From contig JAJPJR010000006.1 of assembly GCA_021324165.1 (NCBI GenBank), positions 1-35,926 on the forward strand: DNA of 35,926 nucleotides. Direction: 5' to 3'. The stretch's first letter is position 1. Each line of letters begins with the position of its first letter. Below are positions 1 to 7,835 of this stretch, in pieces. Under the pieces are notes generated by a model that saw only the letters and a program-made list of their open reading frames with translations, was not told the origin of the DNA and made no database searches. Source of the DNA: Armatimonadota bacterium. Its GTDB lineage: Bacteria > Armatimonadota > Fimbriimonadia > Fimbriimonadales > ATM1. The translations under genes were made by a program, and so were the position numbers.

Positions 1-149
1 AACCGAAGTTGCGCCATTCCTTCCTTCCACCAGCCGGCCTTTTCCGCTCGAACCGTACTTCCGCTTCGACAAACCTCCAAGACCGCGGTGTCCAACTCGT
101 CCTTGAGTTCCTGGTATTGAGCCCTAAGGTCAACTAATGGCACTTTCAT
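1..149 (-). CDS. DegT/DnrJ/EryC1-family aminotransferase, N-terminal fragment (runs off left edge)
   Basis: Only about 49 codons are inside the window, open to the edge. The translation begins MKVPLVDLRAQYQELKDELD, the typical opening of PLP-dependent sugar aminotransferases of the DegT/DnrJ/EryC1 family, which build amino sugars for surface polysaccharides. Its ATG at 149 overlaps the TGA of the upstream nucleotidyltransferase in an ATGA junction, so the two are translationally coupled; a sugar-nucleotide pathway fits both. The family normally continues with a conserved glycine-rich stretch (SGxFIxGPEVexFE) right after this opening. Here the residues after the SGS at about position 29-31 do not match it in any frame I could read, so divergence, a frameshift or an assembly problem near the edge is possible. 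The catalytic lysine lies outside the window. Confidence 0.6.
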   Translation of the reverse strand, partial: MKVPLVDLRAQYQELKDELDTAVLEVCRSGSTVRAEKAGWWKEGMAQLR

Positions 150-1183
150 CTAAACATCTCTCCTAACTCGGAGTCCGACTCGATCACCTGTTCCGCTTCG
201 ACGATCGCCGAGTCCAGTTTGCACCGGCATCCCACGCGGGCGTTCACATCCACGATCGAGTTATGCACGACAGTATCCGCGCCGATTTCGGCCCCATCCA
301 TGACCACCGAGGCGCTGATTCTCGCTCCATCACCTATTTTGACTCCTGAGCCGATCGAAGAACTCGTTTCAACCAGGCATTTTTCACCGATTTGGGCCGT
401 TGGGTGAATGGCGCAGCCGTTAATCACCCTGAACGGGCGCGGAGAAGGCGCCAAACCCCGAATGACGCCTTGTACCGCCGCAAGGTATTGAGAAGGACGC
501 CCCACGTCCACCCAAAAACCGTTTTGAAGGTCGGCATAAACCTTTGCCCCCTGCGCGATCAGCGATGGGAACAGATCGGTCTCGACCTTCGATCTGCCCG
601 TGGGGAACGACTCCAAAATCTGCCGGTTGATCACGTACAGTCCGGCGTTCATTTTGTCCACTCCCGGCTCGACGGCCGCCTGCTCAAACGCTTTTTTCTG
701 TTGTTCTGTGGGTTCGTGAAAAGCGGTAACGCGCTGATCGTCATCAACTTCAACCACGCCGTAAGGATGGGGACGGGGCACTTCGCGCAAGGTGAGGGTT
801 ACGTCGGCGCCGCGCTGCCGATGCGATTCAAGAATCGAAGCGATATCAAAACCGTGAATCACATCACCGTTGAACACGACGCAGTCATCGCCTGGGAACG
901 CATCATAAGCGTTGCGGATAGCACCGCCTGTGTCCAGCGGCTCGTTTTCAACCGCGTAAACCAGGTTCATTCCAAACTGGGAGCCGTCTCCCATCGTTTT
1001 CTCGATGACCTCGGCCATGTAGTTGGTCGCAAAACAGACATGGCGGATGCCCGCCTGTTTCAAATAGAACAGCTGGTATTCCAGAAGCGGCGCGTTTACG
1101 ATCGGAATCAGGGGCTTGGGTCGAACGAGCGTGAGCGGGCGGAGGCGGGTGCCGAAACCGCCCGCAATCACGATTCCACGCAT
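146..1183 (-). CDS. NDP-sugar pyrophosphorylase (mannose-1-phosphate guanylyltransferase-like)
   Basis: A 345-residue sugar-1-phosphate nucleotidyltransferase, expected to make an NDP-sugar for cell-surface glycans. The N-terminus carries the nucleotide-binding signature GGFGTRLRPLT (residues 8-18), followed by RPKPLIPI. A FNGDV motif supplies the metal-binding aspartate, and WVDVGRPSQY matches the end of the catalytic domain. From about residue 255 hexapeptide-type repeats (IGEKCLV, IGSGVKIGDGA, IGADTVV) indicate a left-handed beta-helix tail. I start it at ATG 1183 because the signature begins immediately there; the frame is open upstream to 1249, but that extension has no family resemblance. 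A GGTATTCT element ends six bases before this ATG and no ribosome binding site is visible, suggesting a leaderless mRNA. The exact sugar and nucleotide cannot be read from the sequence. Confidence 0.9.
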   Translation of the reverse strand: MRGIVIAGGFGTRLRPLTLVRPKPLIPIVNAPLLEYQLFYLKQAGIRHVCFATNYMAEVIEKTMGDGSQFGMNLVYAVENEPLDTGGAIRNAYDAFPGDDCVVFNGDVIHGFDIASILESHRQRGADVTLTLREVPRPHPYGVVEVDDDQRVTAFHEPTEQQKKAFEQAAVEPGVDKMNAGLYVINRQILESFPTGRSKVETDLFPSLIAQGAKVYADLQNGFWVDVGRPSQYLAAVQGVIRGLAPSPRPFRVINGCAIHPTAQIGEKCLVETSSSIGSGVKIGDGARISASVVMDGAEIGADTVVHNSIVDVNARVGCRCKLDSAIVEAEQVIESDSELGEMFR

Positions 1184-1187
1184 GAAT

Positions 1188-1199
1188 TGAGAATACCGG
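1188..1199 (-). promoter_or_regulatory. Putative leaderless -10 element for the nucleotidyltransferase
   Basis: Read on the minus strand, CCGGTATTCT ends six bases before the ATG at 1183. TATTCT (1195-1190) fits TAnnnT, and the spacing would place transcription initiation at the start codon. It belongs to the recurrent GGTAnnnT set seen across the window. Confidence 0.4.
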
Positions 1200-1299
1200 C
1201 AAGGTGTTTCGCAACTCCGATTCCGAGCCTGGGCCCCCAAAACCTCCAAGGAGACCCGGCAGGTGTGATACAGTTTGAGAATCCAGTTGGAGGAAACCG

Positions 1300-2265
1300 A
1301 TGCAAGATAGGATCAATCGCCGCGGATTCATCAAAGGTGCGGCGCTGGCGGGAATGATTGCGGCAGGCCCGTGGCAGGCGATTTCGGCGCTGGAGTCAGC
1401 CGCCGCGTCCAAGCGGAAGCGCACATTGCGGTTCGCCCACCTTACCGATATTCACGTTCAACCAGAAAAACGCGCAGGGATCGGAATGATGGAAGCGCTG
1501 CGCCACTGCCAAGCGCAAAAAGATAAGCCGCAGATGATCATGACCGGCGGAGACCTGGTGATGGATTCGTTCGGAGCGACTTTCGATCGAACCAAGACTC
1601 AGTGGGAACTGTTTCTGAAAGTTTTGGGTGACAACACCGATCTGCGCGTGGAACACACCCTGGGCAACCACGACGTTTGGGGATGGAACAAAACGTCGAG
1701 TCACACAACAGGATCGGAACCTAACTACGGCAAGAAGTGGGCGATGGAACTGCTGAAACTGCAATCGCCATATCGGAGTTTTGATCATGCCGGCTGGCAC
1801 TGGATTGTGCTCGACAGCGTTTTTCCAAAAGGCGACGGCTACACCGCGAAACTAGACGATGCGCAGTTCGAGTGGCTTTCGGACGACCTGGCGAAAACGA
1901 AGGCTTCGACACCGGTGATCGTGGTTTCACATATTCCGATCTTGTCGGCGTGCGTTTTCTTTGACGGCGATTTGGCAAACAGCGGGGATTGGAAAGTGCC
2001 GGGAGCGTGGATGCATACCGATTCGGTGCTCATCAAAGACCTTTTTGCCAAACACCCGAATGTGAGGCTTTGCTTGAGCGGACATATTCATCTGGTTGAC
2101 CGCGTGGAATACAACGGTGTTGTGTACCTTTGCAACGGCGCCGTCTGCGGAAACTGGTGGAACGGCAAATATCATGAAACATCGCCGGGATATGCGATGC
2201 TCGACCTTTACGATGATGGCAGTTTCGATTGTGAATATTTGGAATGGGGCTGGAAGCCCGCGTGA
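1300..2265 (+). CDS. Tat-exported calcineurin-like metallophosphoesterase
   Basis: A 321-residue phosphoesterase with a binuclear-metal calcineurin-like fold. The metal-ligand motifs appear in order: HLTDIH (Asp50, His52), GGDLVMD (Asp85), LGNHDVWG (Asn123, His124), VVSHIPI (His211) and SGHIHLVD (His262, His264). The N-terminus NRRGFIKGAAL followed by a hydrophobic stretch is a twin-arginine leader, so the folded, metal-loaded enzyme is probably exported. GGAGG lies about six bases before the ATG. It is transcribed divergently from the nucleotidyltransferase and is followed 27 bases later by the Tricorn homologue. The substrate is unknown; family members act on phosphomonoesters, phosphodiesters or nucleotides. 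Confidence 0.88.
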   Translation: MQDRINRRGFIKGAALAGMIAAGPWQAISALESAAASKRKRTLRFAHLTDIHVQPEKRAGIGMMEALRHCQAQKDKPQMIMTGGDLVMDSFGATFDRTKTQWELFLKVLGDNTDLRVEHTLGNHDVWGWNKTSSHTTGSEPNYGKKWAMELLKLQSPYRSFDHAGWHWIVLDSVFPKGDGYTAKLDDAQFEWLSDDLAKTKASTPVIVVSHIPILSACVFFDGDLANSGDWKVPGAWMHTDSVLIKDLFAKHPNVRLCLSGHIHLVDRVEYNGVVYLCNGAVCGNWWNGKYHETSPGYAMLDLYDDGSFDCEYLEWGWKPA

Positions 2266-2279
2266 TTGGTTGACCTTTT

Positions 2280-2289
2280 AGGAGAGGAG
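2280..2289 (+). promoter_or_regulatory. Strong ribosome binding site fixing the Tricorn start
   Basis: AGGAGAGGAG ends three bases before ATG 2293. It supports that ATG over an in-frame codon at 2266 that directly abuts the previous stop and has no such site. Confidence 0.6.
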
Positions 2290-2292
2290 TTT

Positions 2293-5200
2293 ATGCTTGC
2301 ACTACTCATGCTTTGCGGTTCGTTTGCGCATCAAGACGCAGGCGTGTTGGGATACTACCGTTCGCCGGCGATTCACGGCGATTTAGTCGTGTTTTGTGCT
2401 GAAGGCGATTTGTGGAAAGTGAACGCTTCGGGCGGGACGGCGCAGCGGCTGACGACACACCCGAGCACCGAAAGCAATCCCGAGATATCGCCCGATGGAA
2501 AATGGCTGGCGTTCAGCGCAAGTTATGAAGGGCCGACGGAAGTTTATGTGATGCCGCTGGAAGGCGGACTGCCCACCCGCTGCACATATGAAGGCGCTTC
2601 CGCTATTCCGGTCGGCTGGAAATCGAGCACCGAACTTTTGTATTCCACCCGCAAGTATTCGCCCCTCGGCGATCGCCAAGTTTGCATTTACAACCTCGGC
2701 ACGCACGCCCGATCACTTTTGCCTTTGGCACAAGCCAGCGACGGATGTTTTGCTGACGATTCACATCAGTTTTTCTTTACGCGGCTGGCGTTTCAGGGCA
2801 GCCAAACAAAAAGATACAAGGGCGGCACCGCACAGAACTTATGGCGGTGGGATGGCGGCAGCACAGAAGCCGTCCCATTGACGCCCGATTTTCCTGGAAC
2901 CAGCCGCGATCCAAAGTTTTGGAACGGAAAAGTTTATTTCGAAAGCGATAGAGACGGCGTGATGAATATCTGGGCAATGGATGCACACGGAAAAAACTTG
3001 AAACAACTCACAAAGCACGATGATTTTGACGCGACCGATATTTCGATGGATGGCGGCCGCATCGTTTATCAGCACGGAGCCGACGTGTGGATGCTCGACG
3101 TGAAAACAGGAAAAGATGCGCCGATTCCGATTCGGCTGACATCGGATTTCGACCAGATGCGCGAACGATGGTTGAAAACTCCGCTCACCTGGACGACATC
3201 CGCGCACATCTCTCCCGATGGAACCCGGGTGGTGATGACGGCGCGCGGTCAGGTCTTTGTTGCGCCAGCCAAAGCGGGACGGATCATCGAAGTAACCCGA
3301 AACAAAGGTGTGCGGTTTCGCGACGCGAAGTTTTCTTATGACGGAAAGAGAATCGAAACGCTTTCGGATGAGAGCGGCGAAGTTGAACTGTGGCAGCTCG
3401 GCATTTTGGGAGCAAGCGATGCCAAGCCCGAACAACTTACCACCGACGGCGAGATACTGCGGCTTCAGCACGTTCCTTCGCCCGACGGAAACTTCATCGC
3501 GCACACCGACAAGCGGAATCGGCTGTTTCTTTTTGACCTGAAAAACCGGTCGAACAAGCTGCTCGCAAGTTCGGATCGAGACGCCATCGAGAGCCTCACC
3601 TGGTCATCCGACAGCAAGTTTCTTGCTTTTTGTCAGACCGCCCAAAACGATTTCGTTCAGATCAAAATCTATGAAATCGCCTCGGGAAAGATTTTCGATG
3701 CTGCCACCGATCGGTTCAACAATCAAAGCCCCGCCTTCACGCCCGATGGAAAGTTTCTTTATTTTGTTTCTGACCGCCATTTGAGCACGCGGGTTTTATC
3801 TCCGTGGGGACCCCGCGCGCCCGAACCGTATTTCGACAAACAGTTTGGCATCTATATGGTCGCCTTGCAAAAAGGACTCCGTTCGCCTTTCGAGCCCGAT
3901 GACGAACTGAGCGGCGACAAGAAAAACGCCGATTCGACAAAGACGATAGACGCCGACGGCCTTTCTAAACGGTTGATGGAAGTGCCGATTCCTCCAGGCA
4001 ACTACAGCGCGCTGAAAGTTTGCGGCGACCGGCTGTATTTTCTTACCTCAAACCCAGACGAGCCGCCCACATTGGCATCCGTAAAAATTCAAAACAAAAA
4101 CATCAAGATTGATACGATTCTTTCGGGCGTTATCTTTTTTGAATCCACGCCCGATGGAAAAAAGATTCTCGCGCGCACCGCGACCGGCCTGTACGTTTTT
4201 GATGCGAACGGTGCTCCGCCCGATGCCAGCGAAAGCCGCGTGAATCTCGACGGCTGGATGTTTTCGTTCGATCCGAAGGAAGAGTGGCAGCAGATTTTTG
4301 ACGAAGCGTGGCGGCTGCATCGAGACTTTTTGTATGCGCCGAACATGCAGGGAGTTGATTGGAAAGCGATGAAAGCCAAATACCGTCCTTTGGCCGCGCG
4401 CGTTACCGATCGAACAGAACTTTCGGATGTGATCGCGCAGATGGTCGGTGAGATTTCGCTGCTACACACGTTCGTTACGCCGGGCGACCGCCGAATGGGA
4501 ACGGATGCGATCACGGTCGCATCGCTTGGTTGCGAGTGGGCGAAAACGGAAGACGGTTACCGCATCAGCAAGATTTACGAAGGCGATCCCGACGATTTGG
4601 CAGATCAATCGCCCTTGAAAAAGCCCGGAGTGGAATTACAAGTTGGAGATCTGATCACCGAAATTGACGGCGTGAGGACGACGTCTGTTGATGACGCATC
4701 CTCGCTGCTTCGAGGAAAAAGCGGCCGGCAGGTGCGGCTGAAAATCGCTGTCGGAGGAGACCTTTCGAAAACCAGAGACGTGATCGTAAAAGCGGTTTCT
4801 CAAGAGCAAGCCGACGACATTCGATACGGAGAGTGGGAATACACAAGACGTTTGCAGGTGGAACAAGCCAGCGGAGGAGAGATCGGTTATCTGCACCTGC
4901 GCGCGATGGGTGCGGGCGACATGAATCAGTTCGCTCGAGATTTTTATCCGCAGTTCAACAAGAAAGGGCTGATCATTGACGTCCGCCACAACGAAGGAGG
5001 CAACATTGACAGCTGGATTTTGGAAAAACTGATGCGCAAAGCGTGGATGTATTGGGCGCAAAGAGATACGCAGCCCTATTGGAACATGCAGTACGCGTTT
5101 CGAGGACATCTTGTTGTGCTTTGCGATCAAAACACCGCTTCAGATGGCGAAGCGTTCTCGGAAGGGTTTCGCAGGCTGGGCCTTGGAAAGGTGATCGGCA

Positions 5201-5502
5201 TGCGGACTTGGGGCGGCGAAGTTTGGCTCACCGGATCGAACACGTTGGTTGACCGCGGCGTCGCCACGGCTGCCGAATTCGGAGTTTACGGCCCCGAAGG
5301 AAAATGGCTGATCGAAGGGCACGGCGTTGATCCCGACATCGTGGTGGACAACCTCCCGCGATCCACGTTCGATGGCGAAGATGCGCAACTCAAAGCCGCG
5401 ATCGGTTATCTGAAAGACGAAATCGCGAAACATCCTGTGGATGTTCCAAAGGTTCCGCCGTATCCGAACAAAGCGCTCCCCAAAAAAGGCGGCGGCGGTT
5501 AA
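2293..5502 (+). CDS. Tricorn protease homologue
   Basis: A 1069-residue protein with the full Tricorn architecture. The N-terminal half has WD40-like/TolB-like propeller repeats (recurring SPDGKWLAFSA, SPDGTRVVM, TPDGKFLYFVSD). A C1 domain follows, then a PDZ domain at about residues 745-825 (ELQVGDLITEIDGV), then the C2 peptidase domain. By motif, the catalytic residues are His725 (ISLLHTFV), Ser950 (NTASDGEAF) and Glu1008 (LIEGHGVDPD), close in number to His746, Ser965 and Glu1023 of the Thermoplasma enzyme. The residue before the histidine is Leu724, where the archaeal enzyme has an assisting serine. The first residues (LALLMLCGSFAH) are hydrophobic and could be a weak signal sequence, so export is possible. 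Its role is probably degradation of oligopeptides; no peptide-trimming partner genes are nearby. Its TAA overlaps the convergent lipoprotein stop. Confidence 0.9.
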   Translation: MLALLMLCGSFAHQDAGVLGYYRSPAIHGDLVVFCAEGDLWKVNASGGTAQRLTTHPSTESNPEISPDGKWLAFSASYEGPTEVYVMPLEGGLPTRCTYEGASAIPVGWKSSTELLYSTRKYSPLGDRQVCIYNLGTHARSLLPLAQASDGCFADDSHQFFFTRLAFQGSQTKRYKGGTAQNLWRWDGGSTEAVPLTPDFPGTSRDPKFWNGKVYFESDRDGVMNIWAMDAHGKNLKQLTKHDDFDATDISMDGGRIVYQHGADVWMLDVKTGKDAPIPIRLTSDFDQMRERWLKTPLTWTTSAHISPDGTRVVMTARGQVFVAPAKAGRIIEVTRNKGVRFRDAKFSYDGKRIETLSDESGEVELWQLGILGASDAKPEQLTTDGEILRLQHVPSPDGNFIAHTDKRNRLFLFDLKNRSNKLLASSDRDAIESLTWSSDSKFLAFCQTAQNDFVQIKIYEIASGKIFDAATDRFNNQSPAFTPDGKFLYFVSDRHLSTRVLSPWGPRAPEPYFDKQFGIYMVALQKGLRSPFEPDDELSGDKKNADSTKTIDADGLSKRLMEVPIPPGNYSALKVCGDRLYFLTSNPDEPPTLASVKIQNKNIKIDTILSGVIFFESTPDGKKILARTATGLYVFDANGAPPDASESRVNLDGWMFSFDPKEEWQQIFDEAWRLHRDFLYAPNMQGVDWKAMKAKYRPLAARVTDRTELSDVIAQMVGEISLLHTFVTPGDRRMGTDAITVASLGCEWAKTEDGYRISKIYEGDPDDLADQSPLKKPGVELQVGDLITEIDGVRTTSVDDASSLLRGKSGRQVRLKIAVGGDLSKTRDVIVKAVSQEQADDIRYGEWEYTRRLQVEQASGGEIGYLHLRAMGAGDMNQFARDFYPQFNKKGLIIDVRHNEGGNIDSWILEKLMRKAWMYWAQRDTQPYWNMQYAFRGHLVVLCDQNTASDGEAFSEGFRRLGLGKVIGMRTWGGEVWLTGSNTLVDRGVATAAEFGVYGPEGKWLIEGHGVDPDIVVDNLPRSTFDGEDAQLKAAIGYLKDEIAKHPVDVPKVPPYPNKALPKKGGGG

Positions 5503-5774
5503 TCTTTGCGCGTTACGGAAGTGACGACTCCGGAGTTCACCATGATCACCACCGAACCTTTGCCGTCTTTGGCGTCGTAGCGCATTTCGGTGCCGCTTTC
5601 GTCGGTGATCTCATGCGACGGCTTGCCCACTTCGGAAAGCAGCTGGTCTTTGGTCATTCCGATTTTGGCTTTGGTTTGAACATCCATCAAGTCGTAGGTG
5701 GGACTCCTGTGGCAGCCCGTACTGACTGCGGCAACAACCAAGAGCGCGCAAAGAAGGCCAATGATTCTTTTCAT
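5499..5774 (-). CDS. Small lipoprotein, BamE/SmpA-like fold
   Basis: A 91-residue protein. MKRIIGLLCALLVVAAVSTGC is a lipoprotein leader with the modified Cys at 21, though the lipobox (VSTGC) is imperfect. The mature part contains GMTKDQLLSEVGKP followed by a beta-rich tail (MRYDAKDGKGSVVIMVNSG), the pattern of SmpA/OmlA (BamE-like) domains: a helix-turn opening and a short sheet. True BamE acts in outer-membrane protein assembly, but this fold is shared by many small lipoproteins, so I make no specific claim. Its TAA and the TAA of the convergent Tricorn gene share the palindrome TTAA. The start ATG has no ribosome binding site but lies seven bases after an AGGTACGCT element. Confidence 0.7.
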   Translation of the reverse strand: MKRIIGLLCALLVVAAVSTGCHRSPTYDLMDVQTKAKIGMTKDQLLSEVGKPSHEITDESGTEMRYDAKDGKGSVVIMVNSGVVTSVTRKD

Positions 5775-5781
5775 CGCCTTC

Positions 5782-5790
5782 AGCGTACCT
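5782..5790 (-). promoter_or_regulatory. Putative leaderless -10 element for the small lipoprotein
   Basis: On the minus strand AGGTACGCT ends seven bases before ATG 5774. The 38-base gap to the upstream methyltransferase gives room for a separate promoter. Confidence 0.4.
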
Positions 5791-5812
5791 GCCTCTTACG
5801 ATTCCGGAGGGC

Positions 5813-6688
5813 CTACTCTTTCACGCCGGTCACCGCAAGCACAGGCGCAGTAATCTCGATCACGCCATCGCGTGTCAGCGCCTCGAGGTTGCTCAGCACT
5901 TCGGCGAGCGCGGCTCCCCTATCAGCCTCCGGCATCTCTTGAGTCATCGCCCGGAACGGGGCGGCAATCTCCATCAGGTCGGTGTGGAACTGCTCGGGAG
6001 TGCCGTCGTACGGGGCGGGAAGGTTGTGGCTGGTCTCAGAAACGTCTTTCAAGCCGGCGAGCTCGAGCAGTTTGAACAGTTTTCCCGGTTCGGCGAACCG
6101 CATCGGCCCTGGGCCGTCAGGGTCGGGCTTTTCCGATAGTCTCATGATGTAGGGCAACACCGCCGCACCGAAATAGCTGCCCGGAATCGGGGCGCCCCAC
6201 ACCAAAAACGCCGCTTTGCCACCCGGCTTCAAAACCCGCTTCACTTCGGAGAGCGCCTTCGGCACGTCGCCAAAGAACATCACTCCAAACCTGGATGTAA
6301 CAAGATCGAACGACTCTTCGGGGAACGCGAGGTTTTGGGCGTCGCTGACCTGGGTTAGAACGTTGGTGATCCCTTTCTGATCGGCGATGGCGCGCAGGGC
6401 GCTGAGCATCGCGGGGTTGAGATCAGTTGCGGTAACCGTGCCTCCGGGCAAGACCCGCTTTGCGATTTCGAGCGAAGGGTCACCAACTCCCGAAGCAAGA
6501 TCGAGAACGTTCATGCCGGGCTGAGGATCAGCGGCCTCGATCAGAGCCAGCGAAACCTGCCTCATCTGTCGGCTCATTCGTGGATGATGCTTGTGCCATG
6601 CCGCTGCCGTTTCATCGTTCAGCCATTCGGCTTCCACCCGGCGGTTAAACTCTTGAATTTTTGGGTCTATTTCCCTTGCTGTTTCCAT
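5813..6688 (-). CDS. SAM-dependent class I methyltransferase (UbiE/COQ5-like)
   Basis: A 291-residue methyltransferase. Motif I is VLDLASGVGDPSLEIA (about 61-76). It is followed by the acidic VTATDLNPAML that holds the SAM ribose, then by FDLVTSRFGVMFF and the post-motif LKPGGKAAFLVWG, typical of the Methyltransf_11/25 group. The substrate is unknown; the resemblance to UbiE is general, and the nearby quinone gene (mqnA) is 24 kb away, so a role in menaquinone methylation is only a possibility. I place the start at ATG 6688 because AAAGGAG lies at a good distance upstream on the minus strand. An extension to 6793 would cross into the divergent promoter region and adds no conserved residues. 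Confidence 0.82.
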   Translation of the reverse strand: METAREIDPKIQEFNRRVEAEWLNDETAAAWHKHHPRMSRQMRQVSLALIEAADPQPGMNVLDLASGVGDPSLEIAKRVLPGGTVTATDLNPAMLSALRAIADQKGITNVLTQVSDAQNLAFPEESFDLVTSRFGVMFFGDVPKALSEVKRVLKPGGKAAFLVWGAPIPGSYFGAAVLPYIMRLSEKPDPDGPGPMRFAEPGKLFKLLELAGLKDVSETSHNLPAPYDGTPEQFHTDLMEIAAPFRAMTQEMPEADRGAALAEVLSNLEALTRDGVIEITAPVLAVTGVKE

Positions 6689-6750
6689 TGGGGTTGCTCC
6701 TTTGCCGGCTTGATCAGCCTGCTGTGTGATAGATGGTTGCACCCAGCGAA

Positions 6751-6759
6751 AGGTAAAAT
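6751..6759 (+). promoter_or_regulatory. Extended -10 promoter element for the E1 operon
   Basis: AGGTAAAAT, the same form as the elements before the two tRNA genes. Initiation about seven bases downstream would leave a leader of some 20 bases that includes GGGAG at 6774-6778 before the TTG at 6786. No good -35 hexamer stands at 16-18 bases upstream; TTGCAC is only 11 bases away. Confidence 0.45.
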
Positions 6760-6785
6760 CAACTCTCGTCCGCCGGGAGCGCGAT

Positions 6786-7832
6786 TTGTCCACACGTTCA
6801 AAACAGCCACACGCCGAAAAGCCGTCCTCTGACGGCAGAGAGATTTCGGAGTCGAAGGAGCAGCTGCTGGATGATTACCGATGGATGGTTCGGATGCGGG
6901 CGTTCGAAGACCAATCGGTTCGGGCGTTTCGTTCGGGGCTCGCGGGCGGTTATCTTCACGTTTACACCGGCATGGAGGCCACTGCGATCGGCTGGCTGAG
7001 CAGCCGACAGCCCGACGACCCGATCATTACTGCCTATCGCGACCACGCTCACGCGCTGTATCTTGGAATTGACCCGGTGGTCTGCATGGCCGAGATCATG
7101 GGGCGCGCCAAAGGAACCAGCAAAGGCAAAGGCGGTTCGATGCACCTGTACAGTGCCGATCACCATTTTTATGGCGGCTGGGGGATTGTAGGCGGGCACA
7201 CCGCACTCGGCGCCGGATTAGGGTTTGCAATCAAATACAAAGGCGGAAACCAAGTCGCACACTGTTTTTTGGGAGACGGCGCCGCAAACGCCGGTGTGTT
7301 TTTCGAAGTGATGAACATGGCATCGCTTTGGGATTTGCCGGTGATTTTCATCATCGAAAACAACGAGTTTGCCATGGGCACTCGGCTCGAATTTCACGCC
7401 GCCGATCCGGAGATGCACAAGCGCGCAGAAGGGTTCAATATGCATCACGAACGGATTGATGGGATGGATGTGATTGACGTCCGCCGAGATGCGCAGCGCA
7501 TTATTTCGAACGTGCGGGAAACAAGCCGCCCTGCCCTAATCGAGGTGATGAACTACAGGTATGCCGGACACGGCGCGGCAGACAACGATCAAACGCTTTA
7601 TCGGAGTCAGCAGGAGGTTGAATTGGCATGGAAGCGCGATCCTGTACACCGCCTTGCAAACCTGCTCACCGAACAGTACGGCGTGAACAAACAGATTCTT
7701 GAGAAAATCCAACGCGAAGCCGAGGAGGAAATGGAGGGCGTTTATGACGAAGCCGCCGCGTCTCCGAAGCCCGAACCTGATGAAGTTTATTCCGACGTTT
7801 ACACCGATATGCAGCCGGAGAGGGGTCACTAA
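6786..7832 (+). CDS. 2-oxoacid (pyruvate/branched-chain/acetoin) dehydrogenase E1 alpha subunit
   Basis: A 348-residue thiamine-diphosphate enzyme subunit that decarboxylates a 2-oxoacid and passes the acyl group to a lipoylated E2. The ThDP/Mg2+ motif runs from GDG (163-165) to NN (192-193). Other family marks are YRDHAHAL, KGGSMHLY, GGHTALGAGLGFA and the phosphorylation-loop region ending MNYRYAGHGAADN. I choose TTG 6786 because GGGAG precedes it by seven bases and a promoter-like AGGTAAAAT lies just upstream; an in-frame GTG at 6726 would lie upstream of that element. The beta subunit follows after three bases. No E2 or E3 gene follows, so these must be encoded elsewhere; without them the substrate (pyruvate, branched-chain or acetoin) cannot be decided. 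Confidence 0.88.
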   Translation: MSTRSKQPHAEKPSSDGREISESKEQLLDDYRWMVRMRAFEDQSVRAFRSGLAGGYLHVYTGMEATAIGWLSSRQPDDPIITAYRDHAHALYLGIDPVVCMAEIMGRAKGTSKGKGGSMHLYSADHHFYGGWGIVGGHTALGAGLGFAIKYKGGNQVAHCFLGDGAANAGVFFEVMNMASLWDLPVIFIIENNEFAMGTRLEFHAADPEMHKRAEGFNMHHERIDGMDVIDVRRDAQRIISNVRETSRPALIEVMNYRYAGHGAADNDQTLYRSQQEVELAWKRDPVHRLANLLTEQYGVNKQILEKIQREAEEEMEGVYDEAAASPKPEPDEVYSDVYTDMQPERGH

Positions 7833-7835
7833 ACC

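Noticed and set aside
392-1357. Long open frame on the plus strand opposite the nucleotidyltransferase
   Set aside because: It is antisense to a well-recognised gene, has no family resemblance and no ribosome binding site; its length follows from codon bias on the other strand.
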